In this document: piece by piece, positions 1-8,964 of the stretch | How the letters are laid out: every line of letters starts with the position of its first letter | Numbering within the stretch: position 1 is the stretch's first letter | Source: Bacillota bacterium | GTDB taxonomy: Bacteria > Bacillota > Sulfobacillia > JAJZYS01 > JAJZLH01 | Assembly: GCA_021850485.1 (NCBI GenBank) | Contig: JAJZLY010000002.1 | Coordinates: 30,303-94,302, forward strand | Length of the DNA stretch: 64,000 nucleotides | Reading direction: 5' to 3' | Translations under genes and position numbers: made by a program | Notes under the pieces: generated by a model | What the model saw: only the letters and a program-made list of their open reading frames with translations | Told to the model about the DNA's origin: nothing | The model's database searches: none

Positions 1-681
1 GATGCCAACTGGCATGATCCCCTTTGGCGTGCCGGTGAGAATCACATCCCCCGCCTCCAAGGTCATGAACGAGGTGATGAACTCGATCAGATCTGGCACG
101 CCGTGCACCAGGTCCCTGGTGTTGCCACGCTGGCGCACTTCACCGTTCACCGTGGTCGTTACCTCCAGTTGACCGCAGTCGGCAATGTCGTCGCGGTCCA
201 CCAGGTACGGCCCCAGCGGCCCGAAGGTGTCCCAGCCCTTGGCCCGGACCGGCGGTCTAAATAGGTTTTTGATGTAATCTCGCACCGTCACATCATTGGC
301 CACTGTGTACCCGGCGACCACGTCCAGCGCATGGCCGGCGCTGATCCGCCTGGCGCTCTTGCCAATCACCACAGCCAGCTCGGCCTCGTAGTGGACGAAG
401 GCGGCGCCTGGCGGATAGTGAATCGGGGCGAGATGTCCGATCAGCGAGGAAACCGGTTTGAAGAACAAGGTCGGCTCTTCCGGCTGGTCGAGGGCCAGTT
501 CTGTGGCATGATCGGCGAAGTTGAGCGCCAATCCGACCACCGTGCCGGGAGAGACGGGGGGCAAAAAGGTGACCTGGTCGAGGGCAAAGGCTTGGCCGGA
601 GCCATCGACCAGCCGGTCTCCGGCCTCATTCAGTCGGCCCTGGCGGACGCGGCCGCCGGCGACAAAGCGGGCGTGTTTCAT
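1..681 (-). CDS. Fumarylacetoacetate hydrolase (FAH)-family protein, C-terminus cut by window edge
   Basis: 227 codons are visible, running off the left edge. FAH-family signatures are clear: YEAELAVVIGK, then NDVTVRDY, AKGWDTFGPLGPYL, and a C-terminal stretch ending GDVILTGTPKG, the conserved end of the fold. The acidic residues of YEAELA are the usual metal ligands. Family members cleave or decarboxylate 2-oxo acids (acylpyruvate hydrolase, 2-hydroxyhepta-2,4-dienedioate isomerase, oxaloacetate decarboxylase); the sequence does not show which. The ATG overlaps the dapA stop as ATGA, so the two are probably translationally coupled. Only a few tens of residues should be missing compared with ordinary single-domain members. 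Confidence 0.9.
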   Translation of the reverse strand, partial: MKHARFVAGGRVRQGRLNEAGDRLVDGSGQAFALDQVTFLPPVSPGTVVGLALNFADHATELALDQPEEPTLFFKPVSSLIGHLAPIHYPPGAAFVHYEAELAVVIGKSARRISAGHALDVVAGYTVANDVTVRDYIKNLFRPPVRAKGWDTFGPLGPYLVDRDDIADCGQLEVTTTVNGEVRQRGNTRDLVHGVPDLIEFITSFMTLEAGDVILTGTPKGIMPVGI

Positions 682-1610
682 GCGCCACCCGCCGCGGCTG
701 GCAGCGGCGCTTGAATCGCCCAGTCTTTGAGCGCTGCGGCCAGTTTGCGCTGGACCGCCGGCTGTGGGCCGATAAGGGGTAGGCGCAAGCCAGGGTGGAT
801 CTTGCCCATCCAGCCCAGCACACACTTCACCGGCCCTGGGTTTGTCTCCAAGAAGAGCGCCTCGTTGAGCGGAAGTAGCCGGTAGTGCAGATCTCGGGCC
901 TCGTCCCAATGTCCGGCCTGGGTCAGGTTGTACAGATGCGCCACTTCATGCGGCAGCACGTTGGCCGTCGCTGAGACATGGCCCGCTCCACCCAGTGCCA
1001 GCATCGGGAAGCACAGCGCTTCGATGCCCGAGAACACCAGGAAGTCTCGGCCCAAGGTGAGCAAGATGTCGCTCACCTGCTGCAGATCGGTATAGGCCTC
1101 CTTGACGCCGACCACGTTCGGCGACGCCTCGGCGATCCGAGCCAAGGTCTCTGGCAGCAAATTGACTGCGGTGCGGCCCGGGATGTTGTAGACCACAACC
1201 GGCAAAGACGTGGAGTCCGCCACTCGGCGCAGGTACGCTTCTAGGCCCTGCTGGCTCGGCCGGTTGTAGTAGGGAACGATGACCAAGGCGGCGTCAGCGC
1301 CAGAGCGCTCGGCAACCCGGGTCAGGTGCAACGTCTCTTTGAGGTTGTTCGTTCCCGTGCCAGCCAGCACCGGCGCCCGACCAGCCGTGGCCTCCACCGC
1401 CAGCCGAATCATCGTTTCGCGCTCGCCCAAGGAAAGGGCGCTGGGCTCGCCAGTGGTGCCGGTCACTGAAATGCCGTGACTGCCTGAGGCCAGTTGCCAG
1501 TCGATCAAGCTGCGGACCGCCTGCTGGTCGATTTCGTCTTCGACCGTGAAGGGCGTGACCAGCGGCACGATCGAGCCGCGCAGTCGGCTGGCGTCCACCT
1601 GTTTGGTCAT
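678..1610 (-). CDS. dapA: 4-hydroxy-tetrahydrodipicolinate synthase (DapA) or close DapA-family aldolase
   Basis: 310 aa, a normal length. The enzyme condenses pyruvate with aspartate semialdehyde in the lysine/diaminopimelate pathway. Family landmarks are in order: GTTGEPSALS at about residues 51-60, PYYNRPS near 113, the tyrosine of YNIPGRTAVN at 141, and the Schiff-base lysine in GVKEAYTDL at 170. The ATG follows AAGGAGG at good spacing. It lies 22 bases after an aminotransferase gene and overlaps the FAH gene by 4 bases. The DapA family also includes N-acetylneuraminate lyase and keto-deoxy-sugar aldolases. The NIPGRT motif favours DapA, but the FAH-family neighbour keeps a catabolic aldolase role open. 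Confidence 0.87.
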   Translation of the reverse strand: MTKQVDASRLRGSIVPLVTPFTVEDEIDQQAVRSLIDWQLASGSHGISVTGTTGEPSALSLGERETMIRLAVEATAGRAPVLAGTGTNNLKETLHLTRVAERSGADAALVIVPYYNRPSQQGLEAYLRRVADSTSLPVVVYNIPGRTAVNLLPETLARIAEASPNVVGVKEAYTDLQQVSDILLTLGRDFLVFSGIEALCFPMLALGGAGHVSATANVLPHEVAHLYNLTQAGHWDEARDLHYRLLPLNEALFLETNPGPVKCVLGWMGKIHPGLRLPLIGPQPAVQRKLAAALKDWAIQAPLPAAAGGA

Positions 1611-1632
1611 AGGAGCCTCCTTTGGCAGCGGA

Positions 1633-2784
1633 CTAGCGAACGTCGAGCAAGTCGCCCAGGGCGCTCAGGGCACGGCCGATGTCCTCATCGCTGGCAGCCA
1701 GCGACAGGCGCAGCTCGCCTGCGGCAGATGCGCCGAAGGCGCTGCCCGGAACGGTGACCACACCCTTTTCCTCAATCATCCGCCGATGCACCGCGCCAGC
1801 ATCTCCGGCCCCCGACACATCGACCATCAGATAGAAGGCACCGCCAGGTGTGTAGCGATAGAGTCCCCACTGCCGCAAGTGCGTGAGGGCCAGATCTCTG
1901 CGCCGGCGATAGGTGGCAACCACCGACTGAATCTCCGCATCCGGCACCGCCAACGCCGCCAAGGCTGCTTCTTGGGCCACCATGGACGTCGAGCTATACA
2001 CCGTCTCGGCCATCTTCTTGGTGGCATCCACCCGGCTCTGCGGCGTCACCAGATAGCCCAGCCGCCAGCCGGTCATGGCGTAGGTCTTGGAGAAGCTGTA
2101 GACGCTCAACGTGCGTTCTGGATAGAGGGGGCGCATCGCCGTCGGCCGCTGGTCGTAGGTGATCTGGTCATAGACCTCATCCGAGATCACCCACAGTCCG
2201 TTGCGGCTCGCCACCGCCGCAATCCGCTCCATCAATTCGGCAGAAAACACCGATCCGGTGGGATTGGACGGGCTATTCACCACCACCGCCCGAGTGCGGG
2301 GGCCAATCGGCCAACTGTCCGGATCCGGCAGGTAGCCGTCTGCGGACCTAAGTGGGTAAAAACGAGGGATAGCGCCGAACGACAGCACCTGGCTGACCAC
2401 ATTGGGCCAGCCCGGGTCCGGCAACAGCACTTCGTCGCCGACTTCGAGCAGCGTGGCAAAGGCCAGATATAAGCCGCCGATACCGCCGTGCGTGACAAAG
2501 ACCTCGTCAGCAGATGCCGTGACGCCGTTCACCCGCCCAAGCTTGTCGGCCAACGCCTGACGCAGCCGCGCTGGCCCTTCGGTCGGTGTGTACACCATCC
2601 TTCGCTCCAGCAGTGCCTGGGCAGCCGCCTGGCGCACGGCCAGGGGTGGCATCACGCTGGGCTCGCCGAACTCGAGATGGGCCAGTCCCTCCCGGCCGAC
2701 AGCTAAAGACGCCGCCGCCCGGATCCCCGAGCGAGGCAGAGAGGTCGCCATCTGGGAGATTTCGCGATCGGTCTTGGCCACCAT
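1633..2784 (-). CDS. PLP-dependent class I/II aminotransferase (aspartate aminotransferase family)
   Basis: 383 aa, typical fold-type I size. Visible landmarks are VNSPSNPTGSVF (substrate carboxylate contact), ISDEVYDQITY (PLP ring), and SFSKTYAMTGWRLGYLV with the PLP-binding lysine. AAGGAGG precedes the ATG GTG start. In an operon with dapA, it could act as aspartate aminotransferase or as an N-succinyl- or LL-diaminopimelate aminotransferase in lysine synthesis; specificity cannot be read from the motifs. It lies between mutS2 and dapA with short gaps, so one transcript is likely. Confidence 0.9.
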   Translation of the reverse strand: MVAKTDREISQMATSLPRSGIRAAASLAVGREGLAHLEFGEPSVMPPLAVRQAAAQALLERRMVYTPTEGPARLRQALADKLGRVNGVTASADEVFVTHGGIGGLYLAFATLLEVGDEVLLPDPGWPNVVSQVLSFGAIPRFYPLRSADGYLPDPDSWPIGPRTRAVVVNSPSNPTGSVFSAELMERIAAVASRNGLWVISDEVYDQITYDQRPTAMRPLYPERTLSVYSFSKTYAMTGWRLGYLVTPQSRVDATKKMAETVYSSTSMVAQEAALAALAVPDAEIQSVVATYRRRRDLALTHLRQWGLYRYTPGGAFYLMVDVSGAGDAGAVHRRMIEEKGVVTVPGSAFGASAAGELRLSLAASDEDIGRALSALGDLLDVR

Positions 2785-2853
2785 CGATCCTCCTTGCAGT
2801 ACGCCCTCGGCGGGCCTAGATGCTGGCCTTCTCCACCCCGGGCAAGGCCTCCT

Positions 2854-5226
2854 TCACAGGTCGATCACCGTTACGCCGCTGCCGCCGGCCTGGGCATCAG
2901 CCAGTGCGAAGTGCTGCACAGTGGCCTGCTTGGCCAGCACCTCATGGATCGCCCGTCTCAGGCTGCCCGTGCCCTTGCCGTGCACGATGCGCACCCGCTG
3001 CAAGCCGGCCAGGCTGGCGTCGTCCAGATACTTGTCGAGCAATGCCAACGCCTCGTCGACCCGCAGGCCGATCAGGTGTAGCTCCGGGGAGATGGCTTGG
3101 GCCTTGGCCGCCCCGAGCTGGCTCCATCCGGCGCGCTCGACAGCCCGTTCCTGGCCGCCTGGCAGCAAACTGGCTATCGGAACCCGTAACCGCACGGCCC
3201 CGACTTCGACCACCGCCTCCTGGCGTTCGCCGTCGATCTCGACCAGCTGGCCCTGGCGGCCAAGGCGCTCCACCACCACCATCTCGCCCACCCGCAACGC
3301 CAGCTCAGGGCGCACCGCCGCAGCAGGCAGTCGCTCTTCGCCCGAAAGCCGCTGATCCCAAGCCTGCAGCCGACGGCGCACATCTTCCAGGGCCTCGGCG
3401 GCACCCTTTTCCTGCTGCACCCGCCGGATCTCGCGCAGCGCCTCTGACATCTCCTTGCGGGCCTGGCTGAGCAGCTGCTGGGCCTCCTTGAGCGCCTTGT
3501 CCTTGCTCTCTCCGGCCCGTTTTTTGGCCTCTTCGCTGGCTGCCTTGGCCCGGCGCTCGTCGTCGCGCGCTCGATGAACGCTGGCCTCCGCTTCGGTGCG
3601 CAACTCGGCCTGGCGAAGCCGTTCGCGCTCCAGCTCGCCGATCACGTCTTCCATCCGTACCTGATCGGCGGCCACCCGCTCTTTAGCCCGCGCCACCACC
3701 CGGGGGTCCAGACCCAGGCGAGCGGCAATGGCGAAGGCCTGGGAGCGTCCGGGGACACCGATTTGCAGCTGATAGGTGGGCGACAGGGTTTCCAGGTCGA
3801 AGGCCACCGAGGCGTTGACCAATCCCGGGGTGGTCAGCGCCATCGCCTTCAGCTCCGGATAGTGGGTGGTGGCCAAGCCAAGCATCGGCCGAGAGAGCAG
3901 TTCCAACAGCACAGCCCCAGCCAGGGCTGCCCCCTCTTGTGGATCGGTGCCGGCGCCCAACTCGTCCAGCAAGATGAGCGACAGCGACTCGACTCGCGCC
4001 AAGATGTGGATGATCCGCCGCATATGCGAGGAAAAGGTGGACAGGCTCTGGGCGATCGACTGGTCGTCTCCGATGTCGGCCAGCACCTGACTGAACACCG
4101 GCAGCCGCGATCCTTCCGCCACCGGTAGCTGACAGCCGGTCTGAAACAACAAGGCGAGCAGCCCAGCGGTCTTCAGCGTCACGGTTTTGCCGCCGGTGTT
4201 GGGTCCCGTGATCACCACCATCCGGGTGTGGGCGTCCAGGCCGACCGTGATCGGCACCACCACACCAGTCAGGAGCGGATGGCGGGCGTCGCGCAGGTAC
4301 AGAGTCTCGTCTGAGGCAAGCGCCACAGCGCTGGCCCGCCATGCCTCGGCCAGTTCGCCTCTGGCCAGCGCCAGATCGAGTTCCAAGGCCGCCTCAAAGC
4401 CATCATCGAGCACTGCCTGTTCGGCCGCCACCAGCCCGGACAGCACCCGACAGATGCGCTCCACCTCGTCTTGCTCCTGTCGGCGAACGTCCTCCAGGCG
4501 GTTGGCCATCTCCACCGCCCACTCCGGCTCGACAAATACGGTCGACCCGGACTGCGAAACGTCGTGGACAATGCCGGGTACCTGACTGCGAAACTCGGCC
4601 CGCACCGGGATCACCCAGCGACCGCGGCGCTGGGTGACGATCGGGTCTTGCAACATCTTGGCGCCCTCTGCGGAGCGAGTCAGGGCCTCCAGCCGGCGGC
4701 GGATTTCCGATTCGGTGTGCTGGATTTGAGTGCGCAGACGGCCCAGCGTCGCAGATGCCCGGTCCAGCACCCCGGTCTCGTCCACGGCCGCCCGGATGGC
4801 TGCTTCCAAGTCGGCCAGCCAGGGCAGGCGCGCAGCCAGCGCGGCCAACTGCACCAAGGGCGGACGCACCTGTTCGATGGCCCGTTTGGTGAGCCGCAGG
4901 CCGCGCAGCGACTCCACCAGTAAGAACAGTTCGGCGGGACTGAGCACGCCGCCATGACGCGCCCGGCCCACCAGGGCACGCCCATCGCTGACGCCGCCCA
5001 ATAAGACGCCGTCGGTGGCCAGCAGCCGGCGCGCCTCAGCCGTCTGCTCGCCGAGGCGCACCACGACCACAGGGTCCGCAGACGGCCCTTGCCGGCGGGC
5101 CAGTGCCGCTCCGGCATGGGTCCGACAGTGTCCGGCGATCAGCTCCAGGGCCAGCGGGTACTCCAGGAGCTCCAAGGTGCGCTCATCCCAGGCAGCGAGG
5201 CGGGCGGAAAACTCATCTTCGATCAA
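2854..5226 (-). CDS. mutS2: Endonuclease MutS2
   Basis: 790 aa from a TTG start, matching usual MutS2 length (about 785). It has the MutS core ATPase with Walker A ITGPNTGGKTVTLKT (about residues 338-352), the ABC-type Walker B LILLDELGAGTDPQEG (about 414), a long charged helical region, and a C-terminal Smr domain (about 719-790) with IVHGKGTGSLRRAI. MutS2 limits recombination, and in Bacillus splits collided ribosomes. The reading frame stays open upstream through the end of gdhA, so the longest ORF is misleading. The TTG at 5226 lies 2 bases after the gdhA stop and gives the family N-terminus; no good ribosome site is visible, so translation probably relies on coupling. A CTG two codons upstream is possible. 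Confidence 0.9.
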   Translation of the reverse strand: MIEDEFSARLAAWDERTLELLEYPLALELIAGHCRTHAGAALARRQGPSADPVVVVRLGEQTAEARRLLATDGVLLGGVSDGRALVGRARHGGVLSPAELFLLVESLRGLRLTKRAIEQVRPPLVQLAALAARLPWLADLEAAIRAAVDETGVLDRASATLGRLRTQIQHTESEIRRRLEALTRSAEGAKMLQDPIVTQRRGRWVIPVRAEFRSQVPGIVHDVSQSGSTVFVEPEWAVEMANRLEDVRRQEQDEVERICRVLSGLVAAEQAVLDDGFEAALELDLALARGELAEAWRASAVALASDETLYLRDARHPLLTGVVVPITVGLDAHTRMVVITGPNTGGKTVTLKTAGLLALLFQTGCQLPVAEGSRLPVFSQVLADIGDDQSIAQSLSTFSSHMRRIIHILARVESLSLILLDELGAGTDPQEGAALAGAVLLELLSRPMLGLATTHYPELKAMALTTPGLVNASVAFDLETLSPTYQLQIGVPGRSQAFAIAARLGLDPRVVARAKERVAADQVRMEDVIGELERERLRQAELRTEAEASVHRARDDERRAKAASEEAKKRAGESKDKALKEAQQLLSQARKEMSEALREIRRVQQEKGAAEALEDVRRRLQAWDQRLSGEERLPAAAVRPELALRVGEMVVVERLGRQGQLVEIDGERQEAVVEVGAVRLRVPIASLLPGGQERAVERAGWSQLGAAKAQAISPELHLIGLRVDEALALLDKYLDDASLAGLQRVRIVHGKGTGSLRRAIHEVLAKQATVQHFALADAQAGGSGVTVIDL

Positions 5227-5228
5227 GG

Positions 5229-6575
5229 TCAGTGACCGATGCTCGTCGGCGGGACTGCGGCCACCTCTGGCACCGGCGTGGCCATCGCCTGCAACTGGTC
5301 GGAGGGGATCTCCGGAGCTCGCTTGCGGTGCACCCAGCCCCTGGCCTCGGCAGCCTCTGCCACCCGGTGCACGGCAACCAGGTAGGCAGCCTCGCGCATC
5401 GACACCTGGTGGGCTTGCTTCATCTTGTAGACCGTGTCGAAGGCCTTCGTCATCATCGCCTTCAGTTTGCGGTCCACCTCTTGCGGCGGCCAGTAATAGC
5501 CCATGGTGTTTTGCACCCACTCGAAGTAGGACACGGTGACACCACCAGCGTTGCACAAGATGTCCGGAATGATGAACACCCCTCGGGAGGCTAGCAGGTG
5601 GTCCCCTTCCGGAGTGGTCGGACCGTTGGCGGCTTCAGCGATGATCTTGGCCTTGACCAGGCGGGCGTTGGCCTCGTCGATCTGGTTTTCCAAGGCTGCC
5701 GGCACCAAAATGTCCACGTCCAAGCCGAACAGGTCTTGGGTGTTGATCTCAGCGCTGTCGGCGAAGCCGTGCACGGTGCGGGTTCGAGCCACATGTTTGA
5801 GCAACTTCGGCACGTCCAACCCGGCCGGATTGTAGGCGCCGCCCCGCACATCCTCAACTGCGACCACCCGCACACCTGCCTGATGCAGATAGTGCGCCGT
5901 GTACGATCCCACGTTGCCGAAGCCCTGGATGGCGGCTGTCGCCCCTCTCACATCTAGGCCGATCCGCCGAGCGGCGTCCAAGATGGTGAAGACCACACCA
6001 CGGCCGGTGGCCGAGGTGCGCCCCTCGCTCCCGCCTAAGACCAGCGGTTTGCCCGTAATGAAGCCAGGCAGATGCTGGCCTCTGACCCGGTCAAACTCAT
6101 CGAGCATCCAACCCATGATCTGTGGCGAGGTGTTGACGTCTGGAGCCGGGATGTCCACCTCCGGCCCCATCATCGGCGCCAGGCGGCGGATATAGCCGCG
6201 AGACAACTCCTCCAGTTCGCGCTCGCTCATCTGCTGGGGATCGCAGATCACGCCACCCTTGGCCCCACCGTAGGGCAACCCCATCACCGCTGTCTTGAAG
6301 GTCATCCACATGGACAGCCCTTTCACTTCGTCGATGCTGACCGACGGGTGAAAGCGAATGCCGCCCTTGGTCGGCCCGGTGGCGTCCGTATGCTGAGCCC
6401 GATAGCCGATATAGGTCTCCAGGCGGCCGTCGTCCATCCGCACCGGCACCGCCACCTCGATCACCCGCATCGGATCCTTAAGCAGGTTGTACACACTGTC
6501 GCCCAGATCAAGGTTGTCTACAGCCAGCCGCAGTTGACCCTGCACGATGTGAAACGGATTGAGCTCATCAGCCAC
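5229..6575 (-). CDS. gdhA: Glu/Leu/Phe/Val dehydrogenase, probable glutamate dehydrogenase
   Basis: 448 aa. It reversibly deaminates glutamate to 2-oxoglutarate using NAD(P). The dimerization/catalytic half has GPTKGGIRFHP and PYGGAKGGVICDP with the catalytic lysine at about 106; the Rossmann half has GFGNVGSYTAHYL. The late EAANGPTTPEGD motif is also present. The start is GTG (VADELNPF) after CAGGAGG with 7-base spacing. Length and motifs fit the hexameric small GDH class found in Bacillota, though leucine or phenylalanine dehydrogenases share the motifs. It lies 38 bases downstream of pheT and almost touches mutS2. Confidence 0.93.
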   Translation of the reverse strand: MADELNPFHIVQGQLRLAVDNLDLGDSVYNLLKDPMRVIEVAVPVRMDDGRLETYIGYRAQHTDATGPTKGGIRFHPSVSIDEVKGLSMWMTFKTAVMGLPYGGAKGGVICDPQQMSERELEELSRGYIRRLAPMMGPEVDIPAPDVNTSPQIMGWMLDEFDRVRGQHLPGFITGKPLVLGGSEGRTSATGRGVVFTILDAARRIGLDVRGATAAIQGFGNVGSYTAHYLHQAGVRVVAVEDVRGGAYNPAGLDVPKLLKHVARTRTVHGFADSAEINTQDLFGLDVDILVPAALENQIDEANARLVKAKIIAEAANGPTTPEGDHLLASRGVFIIPDILCNAGGVTVSYFEWVQNTMGYYWPPQEVDRKLKAMMTKAFDTVYKMKQAHQVSMREAAYLVAVHRVAEAAEARGWVHRKRAPEIPSDQLQAMATPVPEVAAVPPTSIGH

Positions 6576-6613
6576 GTGGGTTCCTCCTGATGGCGCCTAT
6601 GAGTGGATCTTCT

Positions 6614-8950
6614 TCACCGCTGCCGCAGATCCCCCCCGATGGTGCGCAGAGCGGCCTCCAACAGGGCGCTGTCCCGCTCGACTTCGGCTTCGGTCAATGT
6701 GCGCTCCGGGCTTGCAAAGGTGAGGCGCAAGGCGAAGCTCTTCTTGCCGTCGCCCACCTGTCGCCCGCGGTAGAGGTCGAACAGGGCCACCTCCTGCAGC
6801 CAGTTGGCGCCAGCGGTCACCAGCGCCGTGTGGACGTCTTGGTACGATGTCCGCTCCGCTACGACCACCGCCAGATCGCGCCGGACGGCCGGTTGGCGCG
6901 ACGGGCTTTGTGCCCGGGTCACCTGCCGCCGGCCGATCAGGGCGGCCAGTTCCAGTTCCCACAAGACGACCGGCTGGTGCAATCGATCGGGCCAATGCGC
7001 CGGATGCAGTTCGCCCAGGTAGCCGATGACGTTGCCGTCTAACTGCACCGTCAACTGGCGGTGCGGGTGCAAGAAGCTAAGGCTGCCCCCTGGGCTGATC
7101 GTGATCGGCAGCTGCAAGGAGGCGACCAGGGCGGCCAGCACACCCTTGCCGGTGAAAACATCGGCCTGGTGTCGGGCTTGAGTCCAGGACTCTGCCAAGG
7201 CACCGCTCAGTAGTCCGCCCAGGCGGTCGTGCTCGGCCACCGCCGTACCATGCGGTGCGAACACGCGCCCCACTTCGAACAGGCGCACATCAAAGATCTG
7301 ATGGGCGACATTGAGTGAGAGCGCCTGCAGCAAGCTGGGTGCGAGGGCAGGGCGCAAGCAGGCTTCAGCGACCGACAGTGGGTTGGCAATCTCCACCTTT
7401 GGTCCAAACGGCGCCACTTCCGCAGCCGACAACAGGGAATGTCCCCAGTGCTCGCTGATGCCCATGCCGAGTAGACCGTGTCGAATCTCCTGGACCAACT
7501 GCCAGGCGGGACCAGCGTCCCCCACCTGACTGCTGGCCAAGACAGTTTCCGGGATTTTGTCGTAGCCGAGCAGCCGGCCCACCTCCTCGGCCACGTCGGC
7601 CTCGCCACTGATGTCTCTGCGGCGCTGTGGCACCGTGATCGAGAGTTCGCCTGGCCCTGACTCGCAGTCCAGTCCGAGCCGATCCAGGCAGGATGCGATC
7701 TCGGCTGCCTGCAGTGGGTAGCCGAGCAGGGCGCTGACCCGCTGCGGCTGGATCTGCAGACGTCTCCCTGGCTCCATCGGCACCTGGTGGCGGCAGATCA
7801 CCTCGGCCTGCCCGGCACCAGCCGCCGCCAGGATGGAGAGAGCTTGAGCCATGGCCGCCTCGCTGCGCGAGCGGTCCACCCCGCGCTGGAAGCGCAAGGC
7901 GGCATCGGTGGCTAGTCCCAGCCGCCGGAACGTGCGGCGGATGCGCAGCGGGTCGAAGGCGGCGGCCTCCAGCACAATGTCGGTGGTGGTCTCGGTGATC
8001 GCCGCCCGACTTCCGCCCAGGATTCCAGCGACGTTGAGCACCCCGGTTTGATCGGCGATCACGATGTCGTCGACACCGAGTTCTCGGCTGACTCGGTCCA
8101 GCGTCTCTAGGCGCTCGCCGGCCGTGGCCAAGCGCACCTCGATCGGCCCGTTGATGTGGGCCGCATCAAAGGCATGCATCGGCTGACCCCATTCCAGGGC
8201 GATGTAGTTGGTGACGTCCACATAGGCGTTGTGACTGCGCAGCCCGCTGTCCCACAGTCGCCGCTGCATCCACAGCGGCGACTGAAGGTTCGGCGGGCCC
8301 TTCAGCCGCGCCAGCAGGTAGGTGGGGGCGACTTCGGCAGGCGAGATGGTGGCCGCCTGGTGGGCGGGCTGGGACGGCAACTGCTTGGCAGCAACGGTCA
8401 GCCGATGGCCAAGGCCGGCTGCCAGTTCTTCGGCTACGCCAACGACATGCTGACAAAAGCCCGCCAGATTCGGCGTGAGATCAATCTCGAACACGGTCTC
8501 CGGCAGTCCGCAAGCGGCAGTCACCGTCTGGCCGACGGTCTGGATGGGAAGTTCGATCAACCCCTCACCATCCGGTCCGATGCCGGCCTCGACCGCCGAC
8601 AGCAACATGCCCTGCGACCGCTGGCCGGCAAAGGTCGCCTCACCGATCAGCCGCCCCCGGGGCAAGGTCGTGCCCGGCGGCACCCAGGCGTAGGCCGCAC
8701 CGATGCGCAGATTTGGTGCGCCGCTCACCACCTGCCGGTCACCTTGGCTGGTGCGCACCAGCGCAAGTTGCAACCGGTCGGTGAGCGGGCGTAGGGCCGT
8801 GACCTCTACCACCTGGGCAGCCTCAAGCCCGGCACCGACCTGCTCTTGACCTTCCACCAACAATCCTTGGCGGCATAGCACTGCGGCCGCCGCCTCAGCG
8901 GCCGGTGCGTCAGGCAGGAAGGAGGCGATCCAGCTGTAGGGCACGCGCAT
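6614..8950 (-). CDS. pheT: Phenylalanyl-tRNA synthetase beta subunit
   Basis: 778 aa, close to the usual ~800. It contains the tRNA-binding OB fold (B2, about 40-150), the B3/B4 editing module, a B5 domain, the catalytic-like core (GYDKIPETVL, ISEHWGHSLL) and a C-terminal anticodon-binding FDX domain with LYRGRQVGDGKKSFALRL. It forms the alpha2-beta2 PheRS with pheS, 14 bases upstream. The ATG (MRVPYSWI) follows GGGGAGGAACG. It is presumably controlled by the Phe T-box upstream of pheS. Confidence 0.97.
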   Translation of the reverse strand: MRVPYSWIASFLPDAPAAEAAAAVLCRQGLLVEGQEQVGAGLEAAQVVEVTALRPLTDRLQLALVRTSQGDRQVVSGAPNLRIGAAYAWVPPGTTLPRGRLIGEATFAGQRSQGMLLSAVEAGIGPDGEGLIELPIQTVGQTVTAACGLPETVFEIDLTPNLAGFCQHVVGVAEELAAGLGHRLTVAAKQLPSQPAHQAATISPAEVAPTYLLARLKGPPNLQSPLWMQRRLWDSGLRSHNAYVDVTNYIALEWGQPMHAFDAAHINGPIEVRLATAGERLETLDRVSRELGVDDIVIADQTGVLNVAGILGGSRAAITETTTDIVLEAAAFDPLRIRRTFRRLGLATDAALRFQRGVDRSRSEAAMAQALSILAAAGAGQAEVICRHQVPMEPGRRLQIQPQRVSALLGYPLQAAEIASCLDRLGLDCESGPGELSITVPQRRRDISGEADVAEEVGRLLGYDKIPETVLASSQVGDAGPAWQLVQEIRHGLLGMGISEHWGHSLLSAAEVAPFGPKVEIANPLSVAEACLRPALAPSLLQALSLNVAHQIFDVRLFEVGRVFAPHGTAVAEHDRLGGLLSGALAESWTQARHQADVFTGKGVLAALVASLQLPITISPGGSLSFLHPHRQLTVQLDGNVIGYLGELHPAHWPDRLHQPVVLWELELAALIGRRQVTRAQSPSRQPAVRRDLAVVVAERTSYQDVHTALVTAGANWLQEVALFDLYRGRQVGDGKKSFALRLTFASPERTLTEAEVERDSALLEAALRTIGGDLRQR

Positions 8951-8964
8951 CGTCCGTTCCTCCC

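Noticed and set aside
1546-2472. A 308-codon plus-strand open frame opposite the aminotransferase
   Set aside because: It is antisense to a gene with clear PLP motifs and encodes a His/Arg-rich sequence without family features, typical of a GC-rich shadow frame.
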